Assembly: GCA_026225945.1 (NCBI GenBank)
Contig: JAMJFZ010001781.1
Coordinates: forward strand, 62,001-126,000
Direction of reading: 5' to 3'
Origin: Cricetomys ansorgei
Taxonomy: Eukaryota > Chordata > Mammalia > Rodentia > Nesomyidae
DNA: 64,000 nucleotides
Shown here: piece by piece, positions 20,000 to 32,450 of the stretch
How the letters are laid out: each line of letters starts with the position of its first letter
Position numbering within the stretch: position 1 is the first letter of the stretch
Notes under the pieces: generated by a model
What the model saw: only the letters and a program-made list of their open reading frames with translations
The model's database searches: none
What the model was told of the DNA's origin: nothing
Made by a program: the position numbers and the translations under genes

Positions 20000-21400
20000 A
20001 GCTTGCTTGGAGAGGGCCTTTCTGCCTGGGGCCAAAAACCCAATATGGCTGAGAGATACTAGAGAGCCAGTCCTTAGCTTTAAACTAAAGTGAGCTCAAG
20101 CAAATAGAGAAGGCAGGGAACTCAGAGGGAGGACAGTCTGGAGCTTACTCTTGACTCCTGCCCTCCTGTGTCCTCTTCTTGGAAATATCCATTATAAGCA
20201 GTCTTTTTTTTTTTTAGGGGGTGTATGTGAAGCCTGAGTAGGAAGGGGCCAGGGAGCTAGGGTTCTGCATTGCCTCATGGCAGGGGCCCTGGCTAGAGGC
20301 CTCCCCCCAAATCCGTGCTCTTGCAATGGGTAGTACAGTAGGTCTGTTGCTAAGAGACAACCCCCACTCCCACTCCCCTCCCACCACCAGGGAATCCATT
20401 CTAGAATTACAACTTCCAATGGTATCTCTGGCTTTGGGTAAACACTCTGGGGATAAAGAAGGCAGACAGACAAAGCCAGAATATTGCTAGAAAAACTTGG
20501 AATATAGAAGTTACTCACCCCTAAGACTGTACCCTCTCCATCCCTCAACATCCATCCCTTTAGTTCTCTCACAAACAGCCTCAGAGCACCTAGGATGGAG
20601 ACTGCAGCATCAGAGCAGTTGGCTAAGGGAGGTCAGAGAATCCTTGTCCAGGGTGTGGGCTGTGAACGAGGCATTTTTCCTCCATTCCCTTAGCTATTTT
20701 GTGTTTTCAGCTATCCAGTTTTCTTTCCATCATTCTATTCTGGCCACACTGCAAGACCTTGAAGACTAGATTACTAATTAATCAGACATAGCACAATGTC
20801 ATACTGGGGCTGGGTGTGGTTGTGGAATCAGAATGTGGCCTCACTTCTTCTGGAAACAGGATGACTACAGTTTAAATTTGTCATGAATGGCTACATTGGG
20901 ATGCACAAGGGAAACATTCTAAATTATTGAAGAGCTAGTGGAAAGCAGTGTTTGTTTATTAAACTGCTATACTGTCTGCAACTCAACTCTAGTTCTTTGT
21001 TAGACTCCCAATTTTCTCTTAGAGAACTGTTTCCCCCCAACTCTGAGTGGGCAGAGCTGATCCCATCCCCTGGCTCCAGGGAAACACGTGTGGTCTTACT
21101 CTGTTGTTAGAGGCCTGGCCATCTGGAGAGACATAAACACGTTTCCCACTTCTGGTTAACACAAGCACCCCAGGACCTGTGCAAGGCTGGCAAGACAGGA
21201 GCCTGGCCTTTCTGTCTTCTCTGTGGGAAAGAAGGAAAAGACTTATGATGTCACTTGAACAGTAATGCCCAATTGTGCCCAAAGTTTTTGCTTAGCACAT
21301 AGAGCTTGTTGACAAGAAATCACGCATGTGAGTGAGGTATGTGACTGCAGGCTCCTGTGTGCCCTAGCATGTGTCAGAGGACAACTTTCAGGAATTGGTC
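20000..21400. other. Intronic stretch, apparently unique
   Basis: No SINE, coding exon or RNA gene recognised. A T-run at 20,205-20,215 is the only simple sequence. Confidence 0.5.
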
Positions 21401-21414
21401 TCTGCCTTCCTAAT

Positions 21415-21955
21415 CTTTTTCTTTCTTTCTTTTTTTATTTTGTGTGCACCTGGAGGCCCTAAGCTAATGTTGAGATCATCCTTGATCATTCTCATCATAC
21501 TCATTGAAGTAGGGTCTCTCCATCCAACCCAGAGCTGACATGCCTAGTCTTGCTAGCCAGTGTGCTCCGGGCAATCCCCTATCTCTGCCTTCTGAGGCTG
21601 GAATTACAGGCAGGCTATCACGGCCACCTTGGCATTTGTGTCAGGGATTCAAACTCCGGTCCTCGGATTTGTGTGGCAGGTACTTTAACCAGTAATCCAT
21701 CTCCCCACCTTCCACTTTGTTTTTAAGGCAGGTTTACTCCTTGTTTTTGTGGCTGTGTAAGTCAGCTAGCTGGTCTGACAGCTTCTGGACAATTCTCCCG
21801 ACTCTGCCTTCCACTTTGTGTTAAGAATGCTGGAATTACGGAAGTGTACAATGGCATTCAGATTTGACAGAGGTTCATGGGATGAAACTCAGGTTTCCAG
21901 GCTTGCATGGAAAGGGCTTTTACCCACGGAACCATCTCTCTAGCTTACATGTTTT
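21415..21955 (-). repeat. Two B4/RSINE-like SINEs, complement strand
   Basis: Two successive units (about 21,420-21,715 and 21,725-21,950) each end with a 'tttaacc...ccatctc' type complement of a SINE head. Confidence 0.5.
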
Positions 21956-22309
21956 TGTTTTTCAAATGACTCGTTTGAACTTGGTGCCAGTCTCTAGTAA
22001 CGAGACACTAGATGAACTCAGTGACCCATCGTGTTAAAACCAGATTTTGAACTCCCACTCGACTCCCAGCAGCCTGGTTTCCTTTCATGTTCCCACCCCC
22101 CTCAACCCCACCCCACCCCAGCTACAGTGCTGGCTGTCTTGTTTTTTCTCTCTTTAGGATGCTTTCAGCCCAAACGGCCTTCCATGCTTTGTGCTCTTCC
22201 AGGCCAAGGCCACTCACACCAGGGCTGCTGGGCTAGCCCAGTCACGGCTCTCTTTCACCCTATGTAAAGGCCCACCTTTTTTCTTTTCTTTCTTTTTTTT
22301 TTTAAAATT

Positions 22310-22450
22310 ATCTTTTGTTGTGGTTGTTGTTATTTTTGAGACCGGGTACCACTCTGTGGCCCAGGCTGAGCTGGCCAGCTACTTGTGCTCTTCCTGTGAC
22401 ATCATCTGAGGTGCTAGGGATTACAGGCATCTGCTTCCACGCTCAGCCAG
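22310..22450 (-). repeat. B1/B4-like SINE, complement
   Basis: Shows 'tttttgagaccgggtac', 'cccaggctgagctggcc' and 'gggattacaggcatctgc'. Confidence 0.6.
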
Positions 22451-22699
22451 CCCTGTCTTTTGGTAGGTGATTTCTGTTCAAAGCTCCTTTCATGGATCCC
22501 CACTGCCTACCTACCTCAGCCAAATTCAGCTTCCTGCTGGCCTCTGTGTGCTCTTACAAACTTGAAAATGAAAACCAACCCGGTTTCTTCACCTGAGTTT
22601 CTTTGTCTTGCTTGGGCACTGCCCTGCCATTTCCCAATCATATTGATTTGACTATATACTATGCTACTTGATGGGGGGCGGGTTTGCAAAATTAAACTA

Positions 22700-23010
22700 T
22701 ATTTATTTACTTATTGTGTGTGTGTATGCTACAGTATACACATGGAGGTCAGAGGAAAACTTATGGTAGACGGTTCTCACCTTCCACTGTGTGGGTCCTG
22801 GGGACTGAACTCAGGTTGTCAGGGTTAGCAGCAAGTGCCTATTGAGCTATCTCACTGGATCTAGTTTTTCGAAACAGGGTCTCAACCATATAGCTCAAGC
22901 TGGCCTGCATCTCACCATACAGCCAAGGCTGGTCTCAAACTAGCCACAGTCCTCTCTTGCCTCGACCTTGTAAGTACTGGATTATAGGAAGGAGCTGCCA
23001 GGCCTGGCCC
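22700..23010 (-). repeat. B3 SINE followed by B1 SINE, both complement
   Basis: 22,700-22,860 carries 'cacatggaggtcagagg ... ggactgaactcaggttgtc'. 22,865-23,010 carries 'gaaacagggtctcaacc ... caaggctggtctcaaac'. Confidence 0.75.
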
Positions 23011-23284
23011 AATTTTCATTTTTACGTTAAACATTCATATTTCCTTATTGATCTGCAAAGGCTTTTTAGACTATTGATCTCTTGTCCTTTATGTACTGAA
23101 AATATTTTTCTCAAGTATGTCAATTGGCTTTTACTTTATGGTTTTTATTTTTATCAGTAAAAATTTAATGATTTCTGATTTTGTTGTTATGCTTGGGAAG
23201 TCTGTTCCCACCCAAAGGCTATAACCAATTACACATGTGTTCTTTTAATACTTAGGACTTTATTTTTTCCAGAATATTTTGTAA

Positions 23285-23500
23285 TTTTTAAAATTTATTG
23301 TATGTGTATGAGTGTGTTTTCTGTGTTTATGTCCCTGCACTACCTGTGTGCCTACTGCCTACAGAAGCCAGAAGAGGGTGTTAGATTTCCTAGAACTGGA
23401 AACAGACGTGGGCCATCATGTGGGTTCTGGCAATCAAACCCAGGTCCTCTGGAGGAGCAGGAAGTGCTCTTAATTACTGAACCACCTTGCCAGGCCCCAG
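23285..23500 (-). repeat. SINE B3, complement
   Basis: Shows 'agaagccagaagagggtg', 'catgtgggttctgg' and 'aattactgaaccaccttgcc'. Confidence 0.8.
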
Positions 23501-23689
23501 AATATTTTTAAACAAGGGTTTTAAACAAATAATCCTGGTACCACAGCTGACAACAACTGGGAACTGTGCAAACAAATTAGGCTATAAGTGTTTCTCTTTT
23601 ACTTTTAGATCTACATTAAAAATTTTTCTCACATGTAGACCCATCAAGAGGATTTTTTTTTTTTTGTCTCTCTTAAAAAGTGTATTTCA

Positions 23690-23850
23690 GCCTAGTGGTG
23701 GTGGTGTATACCTTTAATCCCAGCATTTGGGAGGCAGAAGCAGTGGATCTCTCTGAGTTCAAGGCTAGCCTGGTCTCCAGAGTGAGTTCCAGGACAGCCA
23801 GAGTTAACAACAGAGAAACCCTGTCTCGAAAAACCAAATAAATAAAGTTT
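23690..23850 (+). repeat. SINE B1
   Basis: A full-length B1 with the head 'cctagtggtggtggtgtat', 'gagttcaaggctagcctgg' and the end 'gagaaaccctgtctcg'. Confidence 0.88.
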
Positions 23851-24040
23851 TTTATTTTCACTTACGTGTTTGTGTCTGTGTGTAGGTGTAAGCAAGAGTA
23901 CAGGAGCCTCAGGAGACCAGAAGAGGGAGCTGGATCCTCTGGAGCTGGAGTTAAAGCTTATGAGCTACCTACATAGATGCTGAGAAACCAACTCTTGACT
24001 CTGAGCAAGCACTCTTAACTGACTAGTCATCTCTGCGGCC
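23851..24040 (-). repeat. SINE B3, complement
   Basis: Shows 'ggagaccagaagagggagc', 'ggagctggagttaaagc' and 'gactagtcatctctgcggcc', directly abutting the B1 on the left. Confidence 0.75.
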
Positions 24041-24829
24041 CCATCTTTTCTCTTTCGAGATGGAGGTCTCATGTTGCCATGGCTGGCCTTCAATTCCTGA
24101 TCTTCCTGCCTCCATCTCCAAAGGACTGAGATTACAGGACTTCTATGCCACATAGAAGTTAAGTCCAATTTAGCTAAATAACTAACCTCTTTTCTGCCTT
24201 TATTTTAAATAAACACTTGATAATTAATGTTGGAAAACAGTTCAGTTGGTAAAGCACATGTCTCACATACACAAGCCCTGTATTCAATTCCCTGCAACAC
24301 GCAAGAACGCTAAGGTCATTAAATAATAACTGTGCCAATATCACTCACTATCCTTTAAGTATACTAAAATCTAAAAAGTAGCCAATATAAATAAATTTTA
24401 AAAAATGGCTTTCTAGGAAACACCAATATAATGTATAGAGTGAAAACAAGAACACATAAACAACACTATAAGGAGAAGAGGGATGTGACTGGCATGCAGA
24501 TGATTTTTTTCTAATTATGAAAATGCTACTATGTACAATTCTTGGCCCAAAATCTTGGAAATCTGATTGCTTTTCTAGGAAAATATAAAACATCAAACTA
24601 ACTCAAGAAGAAACAGAAGACCTGAATGGACTCATTACAACAGGCAAAGCTCTTGAAGCTGGCCTTTGTAGTTTCCTCTGAGACTGAAACATTTTATCCT
24701 TTAAACCAGATGGTAAACAACTCAAAATAGCTCCAGCAAGTCCCTGAAACCGACCAGATTCACTAGGCTCCTCCCTCCCCTGAGTAAACAATAAAAACTG
24801 CTGAGTCATTCTCAGACCAAGCTGAAAAT

Positions 24830-25130
24830 ACTTGGGAGGCCCGAAGTGCTTGCTGCCTAGAAGAAGCAGAAACCAGATGAGCTGCCTGGAAGAGGCTTAG
24901 ACCAGAGTCACTTGGAAATCACACTCTCCAACCTGTTGAGCTGCCTGCAGGCTGTGCAGTGTGCGTGAGTTTCCCAGCTTTTGTGGGCTTTGGTAATGCA
25001 GCTGTCTTTAAGTCATTTCTGCTTCTGTAAGTAACCCCAATAAAACTCATTTTTCACCGAGTTGCACTTTAGTGGTATCCCTACTTTGATCTGTTGTTCC
25101 CTATCTGAGGTGAGTGGACATGTTATGTAG
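24830..25130 (+). repeat. Unnamed 'family A' repeat, + copy
   Basis: LTR-like 3' part: 'gtaaccccaataaaactc' then 'ccgagttgcactttagtgg'. It matches the complement of 39,895-40,320 over its whole length, including 37 consecutive identical bases (24,928-24,964 versus 40,132-40,168). The family name is not known to me. A retroviral LTR or other retrotransposon origin is a guess based on the AATAAA. Confidence 0.7.
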
Positions 25131-25599
25131 TGTCTCCGCAGGAAAAGTTTCTGTCACACAACAGTGGGTCTGGAGACTCCAAGCTGGCACACACAGCTGG
25201 TGGGGAGTAGGGCTGTTTGGACCTGTATACCTGTCCGCCCCAGCTAAGTGCAGCATCCTTCTATGTGCTTCCTTAGAAGAGGCCGGACTCTCTCTCCTTG
25301 TCTCGTCCCACTTTTGAAGAGCCCGAATTTTAGCCTCCATAGCACCCTGTTAGCCAGGCTCCAAGAAATCAAGGAGAGGATGAGACCTGGGGGTGGAAGG
25401 CCTGTGGATGAGCACCAGGTGGAGAAGAGCAGCTACTGATACCGCAGCAGCTCTTTACCCCAGCACACACCGCAGCTGCCTCCCACACAGCACCTGAGAA
25501 ATGACCATGAATTGTTCTCAGGACTGTTCTTGTCTAGACTCGCACACCTTCTCTGAATGAGAATGAAGCTTTCCCTAAGTGCAAGCAAGAAGGTGGTAG

Positions 25600-25960
25600 G
25601 GGGTTGGGGAGATGGCTGGGTGGTTAAGTGCTAGATGGGCAAATATGAAGCACAGGGTTCAGATCCCCAGAAACCCGCATAAAGGCCTGGGAAGCATGTT
25701 ACCCTGCCTGTAATTCCAGCATCAAACGGCAGATATGGGGATTCCCAACAAGTTGAATTGCAAGACCATCTTAAGAGAGTGCTAGGCTTGTTTGAGAGAC
25801 TGTCCCAATGACTAAGGTGGAAGAGCAGATTGGGGATGACATCATTCAACCTAGATTGAACCTAGGTTCAACCTAGAACCATCACATGCGGGCATATTCA
25901 TATATATGTGAGCGCTACACATGCAAAAATACACACACACACACATACATACACACGGGG
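25600..25960 (+). repeat. SINE-derived segment with CA repeat
   Basis: Head 'ggttggggagatggctggg', then 'cccgcataaaggcctggg', ending in a CA-rich tail (25,929-25,955). Confidence 0.6.
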
Positions 25961-26099
25961 AGGGGGAGGAAAAAGGCAATGGAAGGTAGAGTATGGGATG
26001 AGAAAAAAAAATGATAAACACAAATCTCATATACATGTAAGTACATATATGTATATATGTATTTAGATCCCAGCCTGTACTCTGTACTCTTAGCATGGT

Positions 26100-26950
26100 G
26101 GGGAGAACAGCCAGGGAGCTTCTTTGTTTTGTGTTTCCCAACTTAACAAAAAAGCCTTGACACCTGCCCCCATTTCTGCCTGGCCCTGCCCCCTTGCCAT
26201 TCCCCAGACTGCCTCTCTCCTCTAAAATGCCAATCTCAGGGGTCCTTTCTTTCCAAGCCCAGCTTAAGGTTTTCTTTGGCTAGGATTCTACAGGCTGAAC
26301 TCACTGGAGGAATTTTATTCATTCATTATTTATTTAATATGTTTAGGCTTTCAGGCCCATTTTACCTCCCCAAGCAAGACAACTCGTCCTAAGCTGAGTG
26401 TCTCACCACAGTCTCACCTGTTGCTACTCCCAGAGGCACAGATAATCTCACTCTATGGAATCCACTACCCTGTGGACCCTAGCCATTCCTGCAATGGACA
26501 CTGTGATTTTCAGCTGCTCACATGTGAGCACAGATGCTCACATGGCAGCACCTCAGCCTTTCTTTAGTGAGCTGCCCCTTCCTACTCCATATACAGGTCT
26601 ACCATATTCCTAGTAAGTGGACATATGCCCTACTCCTAATTCCTTGAGCACAGTGACTGACCCAGGGATGGGAACGTTCCTTAAGCTGCACCACTGGAGT
26701 CCTTCCCTGGGAGATGGGATGGGAGGGGTGTCCTCTTTTCCTTTTGGGATCACATACTATGATGAAGCTCTCTGAGAACTTGTGCAACCTGCACTGAACT
26801 ATGGATGAGAAAAGAGATGTCAGTGGCACAGACCAACCAACCAACACAGAGAAAGTCCATGCATGAAGGGAAAACGTGAAAACACCCAGCGAGGCAGAGC
26901 CAGGAGCTAGAGAGTCATCCCCACTTTTCCAAGAACCTGGATGCATTTAT
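26100..26950. other. Intronic stretch, no recognised features
   Basis: Contains the word-level repeat 'ctcacatgtgagcacagatgctcacatg' near 26,518-26,545. Otherwise apparently unique. Confidence 0.5.
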
Positions 26951-27019
26951 GCTCAAGACTTATTCATCTCCCCTCTTCATAGTTACAAGAAGTGTTAGGA
27001 TCTTTAAAATTAAAATAAA

Positions 27020-27215
27020 ATTGGGGGCTGGTGGTGAGCACAGCAGATAAAGGTTCTTTTCACCAAGCCTGATACCCTGTTTGGTCCCCAAGATCCACAC
27101 ATAGAGAGAACTGACTCTTACGAGTTGTCCTCTGACCTCCCTATTCCAGAACCATAGTGTGTGTGTATACACACACACACAAATAAATGACATAATTAAA
27201 AATAAATAAAATTTA
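27020..27215 (+). repeat. SINE B3/B2-like
   Basis: Shows 'gggggctggtggtgagcac', 'tgtcctctgacctccc' and the tail 'acacacacacacaaataaat'. Confidence 0.7.
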
Positions 27216-27279
27216 ATTTCTGTCACTTATAATAGAACCCTCACCTAATCAGTCAAAGCCTACTTCTTCCCTAAACTTT

Positions 27280-27440
27280 AGTTAAACATGAATTCATTCT
27301 GTGTATACTGAGTACCTGCTCAGTGCCATGCACTACACAGGTGTTGTGCTAAGCACATGCAGGTCAACAGACAGACAAGAGCTAGTTCTTTCCTCTAAGT
27401 AGCTGTTGATCTCCTGAGGCAAACTTGGGTAGAAGATTAT
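27280..27440 (+). repeat. MIR/L2-like ancient repeat (weak)
   Basis: 'ctgagtacctgctcagtgcc' and 'gttgtgctaagcac' resemble the classic 'tgagcacctactatgtgccaggcactgtgctaagcac' theme of MIR and L2. Confidence 0.45.
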
Positions 27441-27634
27441 ATGAACCAAAATAGTATAGGAGATGAATAGAAGAAACCTCTGTGATTACTATTCTTGCAG
27501 AGGACCTACATTCAGTCCTCAGCACGCACTACGGACAGCTCATAACAGAGTCATAACTATGGCTCCAGGGGCTCTGATGATCTCTTCTGACCTGATGGCA
27601 AATGCAAACCCCAATATCCACACAATTAAAAGAG

Positions 27635-28015
27635 TTGGATGTGCTGGTACATTCCTTTAATCCCAGCACTTGAGAGGTAGCAGCAAGTAGATCTCTGTGA
27701 GTTCAACATCAGCCTGGTTTAATAGCAAGGTAAGCCAGCCAGGGCTACAGAGAGAGACTCTGTCTCAAAAACAAACAACAACGAAAGGAGGGCCGAAGGG
27801 ATGGCTCAGTAATTAAGCACAGCGGTTACTCTTCCAGAGGACCTGAGTTCTATTCCCAGTACCCACACAGAGGCTCACAACTATCTGTAACTCTGGTTGC
27901 AGGGGATCTGAAGCCTACTTTTGGCCTCCACAGGCATAAGGCACACGTGTAGTGCATACATACACACATACACGCAGGCAAAATACGCATATACTTAAAT
28001 AAAATGATAATAATC
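27635..28015 (+). repeat. B1 then B3 SINE, tandem
   Basis: 27,635-27,785 is a B1 ('cctttaatcccagcacttg ... gagactctgtctc' with a CAACAA tail). 27,787-28,015 is a B3 ('gaagggatggctcag ... ttgcaggggatctgaagcc'). Confidence 0.85.
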
Positions 28016-28424
28016 TAAAACAGAAGTGAAGCTGTTTGTACCTACTTTACATTTTTGCAAATTTGCATTCATTATTGGGGACAGTAAGGTGCTCAGGTAA
28101 AGGTACCTACCACAGACAGTCCTGATAACTGGAGCCCCCAGTTATCATGGCAGGAAGAGAAAATGAACTCCCACAAGCTGTGGACATCCAATTGCACATA
28201 TCCACACACAAAACAAATGAGTGCAACTTAAAAAATTAAATACATTTAATACAGATGTAGTGTCAGTGCCTGTAACCCCAGCAGTTTTCCGGCAGAGACG
28301 TGAGGATTAGTCATTTAAAGTCATTCACAGCTACATAGCAAGTTTGAGACCAGCCAAAGCTGCATAAAAACATGTCATTTTTTTTTTATACTTAAAAGTA
28401 TCTAAAAGTTAAGCTTACTCATTT

Positions 28425-28635
28425 CTATTTTATGTGCATGCCTATTTTGCCTGAATGTATATCAGTGCACCGTGTGTGCAGTGTCCTTGGAGGCCAGAAG
28501 AGAGCATCAGATCTGGAACTGGAATTAGAGATAGGTGTGAGCTGCCATGTGGGTGGGTGCTGGGAACAATAACTGGCCCTCTGTAAGAGGAATAAGCGCT
28601 CTTTAACCATTTATCCTTCTCTCCAGTCCCAAACA
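28425..28635 (-). repeat. SINE B3, complement
   Basis: Shows 'gtgtccttggaggccagaag', 'gtgagctgccatgtgggtg' and 'ctttaaccatttatccttct'. Confidence 0.8.
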
Positions 28636-28639
28636 TAGG

Positions 28640-29400
28640 CGTTTTAGCAAGCCCGTGGTGACAATGTAGAGAAAGAAGAGAAGGGAGTGGAGGAGAAGGT
28701 GGACCCCCCTAGAGACAGAGTAGAGACAAGAGACAAGGACTTCTCAAGAACCAACAGCAGAAGCAGGAGTTGGGGCAGAGCAGATGTAATCTGGAAGGAG
28801 TGGGCAAGCTCACATGGAACTGGAGCTGAGGAGGGCCCACTGGGGACTGCTAAGAGCACTTCTTTAATGAGCCTGGCTGCTGTGGGCTGAGGTGTGAATA
28901 AGGCACTGAGTGACATGAGGGGGCAGTGTGGGAGAATCCAGGAGCATTTCTTAAGAGAGCAGAGAATGAACATCATAGAGATAACCTACTTCTATGGATC
29001 AGAGACACAGAAAACCGAGCTAAGGAACCCTTCCTTTCCCCCACTCCCCTTTTTTTAAACTTAGAGTGTATTTAGAAGAAATCAGTAAAGAATGAAATGA
29101 GTTCTATTTCAACGTTGGCAGCCAAAAGCTTAAAGTGGCTAACACTAAATACCACACTAAATAACCAACAGCCAGCCTCCTTATCTGCTCAGCACCCTGG
29201 ACAGCGACTCACCTCTGGGCTCTGTTTAGTCTCTACCCTTGACCACACTATCTTCCAAATGGTTGACTTCTTCCTTTTCCTATAGGCACTGTTCCAGTTC
29301 AGACCTCTATCCTCATCTGTGTAGATTCTAACTTACCCATCTGACAATTTTCATGACTTCTGAAGCTTTTTGCAAATATTAACCCAGTCATATATGTCAC
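28640..29400. other. Intronic stretch, mostly unique
   Basis: No recognised gene or clear repeat. Short open frames only. Confidence 0.45.
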
Positions 29401-29654
29401 TATTAATTAAAATAGGGGCTGTGGAGAAATGGTTGCTGCAGGACCATGAAGATCTAAATCAGATCCTCATACAAGAAGCTCAGTGTGGCAGTTCCCCCAA
29501 GTTCCCCCAGAACTTGGAAGGGGGAAACAAGAGGATCCCAGTAAATCATGGCCATTCAGCCTAGCCAAACCAGTGAGCTCCAGGTTCAGCGAGAGACTGT
29601 TTGTTAAGGTGAAGAACAAGTAAACACCCAACACATGCACATGTGCACACACAT

Positions 29655-29726
29655 GAATATATATATACATATATATGTGTGTGTGTGTGTATATATATAC
29701 ACATGTATATATTTATGCACGTATCA

Positions 29727-29763
<37 letters not shown>
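29655..29763. repeat. Compound TA/TG/CA microsatellite
   Basis: Alternating (TA)n, (TG)n and (TA)n blocks followed by a pure (CA) run of about 17 units (29,729-29,762). Purine-pyrimidine alternation of this length can adopt Z-DNA. Confidence 0.95.
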
Positions 29764-29765
<2 letters not shown>

Positions 29766-30002
29766 TAAACTCTTACTATAAACTCTCAAAGACAGCAGAT
29801 CCCACAAGCTGGAGTCACTGACCTGCACTTAAATCAGATCCCTTGTTACTTATATACTACAGGCAGGAACACTGCAAATGGCCATGTTCACAGAGTATAC
29901 ATCAGTACAGTGTTACAGGAATCACACCAACTCATGGATAAATTAAATTTCATGCAGCCAAAGAAATTTTCTAAAATGAATTTTTAGAAAAGATCTAGTT
30001 TT

Positions 30003-30195
30003 GTTTTAGGCGTGTGAGTGTTTTGTGTGTATATACGTACATGTGCATTTCTGACCAGAAGAGGGCATTAAATTCCTTGGGACTAGAGTATCTAACGGTT
30101 ATGAGTCACCATGCAGGTGCTGGGAACTGAATCACAGTCTTCTGCAAGAGCAACAAGTGTTCTCGACTGCTAAGCCATCTCTCCAGTGCCCAACC
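30003..30195 (-). repeat. SINE B3, complement
   Basis: Shows 'tctgaccagaagagggc', 'gtcaccatgcaggtgctgg' and 'ctgctaagccatctctcc'. Confidence 0.8.
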
Positions 30196-31099
30196 ATAGC
30201 AATCATGCAAATAGATAAACAGGTTAACTATATAACCCAAGAAGGACCTTGTAAAGCATGATGGCTCCCCAGTCATTAACTAGGAGGTCAGAACTCACTG
30301 TGTCTTCTCATCCCATGGTTTGCTCTAAGCTGAGCTCTGAGGTTTCAAAATCACCTTCATTCTATGTTATATGCTCAGTGCAAATGTCAAAGTCCAGCCC
30401 AAGGCCCACAGATGCATGAAGCTTACTAAACAGTAAAGATGTGTCTCCTACCAGTTACTTCTGGCACATCACAATGCCCACAACGATGCTCCCAAGGAGG
30501 TGGAACACTTTGGTGCTGAAATGAGGATGCTGGGGCTCAGAACGGTCACATAACGTACCTGCAGCCAATAAAGACCTGTAACGAATTACTGCTACATGAA
30601 GAGGACCTCTGATGGTCCTTTCTAGTATTGCCCTTTTGTGGTCCGCTCCCACATTGACTCAGGGCTTAGCCAGATGGACATCAGCAAGCTTCATGCAAGG
30701 AGAAACCAGGTAAGTAATTGTATATCAGGACTTGTCATCTTGGAAGATTCCCCCGTAGGGAGCCTTGGGATCCAGCTGCTAGATCCCAGCTGTCTACAAT
30801 TATCTGAGGCTACTGTGGAAGGAGGCCATGGAGGCTGAGAGGCCACCTTGATGTGGTTATGTGTGTAAGATCCATAGATACCATATCCATAGTCACAGGT
30901 GACTTATAGACCACGAGAAATAATGTCATTGCTAGTGGTGGTACAAGCCTGGAATACTGGCCAATTGGGAGACAGGAAGATTGTAAGTTTAAGCCCAGTG
31001 GTAGATCATTTGCCTAGTATGTGCAAGATCCTGAGTTCAATTCTCAGCACTGAAATAAGTAAGTGAACAAATAAATAATTGCTATTCAAAGTTTCTAAA

Positions 31100-32450
31100 T
31101 TCTGAGAATGTTTGTTACACAGTAGTGATTAACTAAAACCCTGACAAACTGGGATTTGAACACAGCACTTCCTGACTGACTCATATGATCTATGCTACAT
31201 CCCTTCTGGCTGAGATGGGATGTCCGTACCAATCCTGAAATGTTCGCAGGATGATGGGCCTATAGAGGCACTCGGAGAGGTAGGAAGGTTTAGAGAACTC
31301 AGAGGCAAGATAACTATTTCATTTTGACCACCTTCACCACCTCCTTACAAACACTCCCTCCCTAAAAGCTCCGTACTCCTATGTGTAGGAACAAATGTGT
31401 ATATGGCACAGATCTCCATCCCCTATCCCACCAGTTAAATTCAGATCAGGAAAAACTGGAAAGCTAGCAGACTTTGTTTTTTGGTGATTTCCCCATCTGG
31501 TCCCAAGCTTCCAGTCTGCCCTACCCATGGCATCTTCTCTCCCACCCACTTGGCTTTCAGGGCCCAAGAGCACTTCGCTTCACATGCCATGTAAAACCTG
31601 CATGCAGGAAAGAAGCAGAGAAGGCAGAAAACAAGGAAAAGGGGGGGGGGAGTGTTAGGTGGATTTAGAAGCCCCAAACTGAAGCTCTAAACTAGGTATT
31701 TTCAGGAAGCCTCTGCCAGCAGGTGGCATTCTGAGGGTGAAGAGGCAGCTGGAGGTATCCACATTATACCCTCATTATGCCCCAGTGGGTGGAGAAAAAA
31801 GGAATGTCCTATCTGTCTAAATCCCTCCAACCTCCCAAGAGGCCTGGACCTCAGCTCTGCAGCTATAGCTCCAAACTGGGTGCCTGCAGAACAGTCACCC
31901 AGCCTAGTAAAGACCCACAGGAGTCAACACAGTTAGTCTTCCGCTTCCTGGCCAACCCCCACACTGCCTTTCTGTTCTAAGCACCCCCTCTTGTGGTCCT
32001 GCAAATGTGCACTCGCCTCCCAAGGTCATACACAGAGGCTCCAACACCTGGATTCCACATCCGGAAAGCCATTTGAGCCCCTCACCACAGGCTCAACCAA
32101 AGTAGGGGCAGGCCTCACTTGGCTCTCTAGGCAGACCATAGTCAGTACACACAGGCACAATATCACACACATGTAAGGCGATGCAGTGGAGCCCACACCT
32201 CCAGAGATACTGTGGGCACAGTCACCCGCGCAGGCATTGGGGTGTGGGGAGGAAGAAACATGCGTGCACACATATGAACACCTTCAGACGATCACACGTG
32301 CACGCCCGCACGCAGCGACAACCATACAGGTACCCAGCCAGGCCTCCGGACCAAGACCCTCCCGGATTCTATCACCAGCAGGTGGAGATGGCTGGGGTTT
32401 CAGGGCACTCCCCCTTCTGCCTCTCCAAGGTCCAGAGTCCCAGTGGGTTT
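31100..32450. other. 5' end of Fbxo41 intron 1, repeat-poor, with CTCF-like motifs
   Basis: Essentially free of SINEs. A good CTCF core-like word CCAGCAGGTGGC lies at 31,716-31,727, a second CCAGCAGGTGGA at 32,375-32,386 and a complement-type CCCCTCTTGTGG at 31,985-31,996. The low repeat content next to a CpG island suggests regulatory sequence. Confidence 0.5.
31716..31727 (+). promoter_or_regulatory. CTCF-like motif, + orientation
   Basis: CCAGCAGGTGGC matches the CTCF core consensus CCASYAGRKGGC at every position. Occupancy is not shown. Confidence 0.5.
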
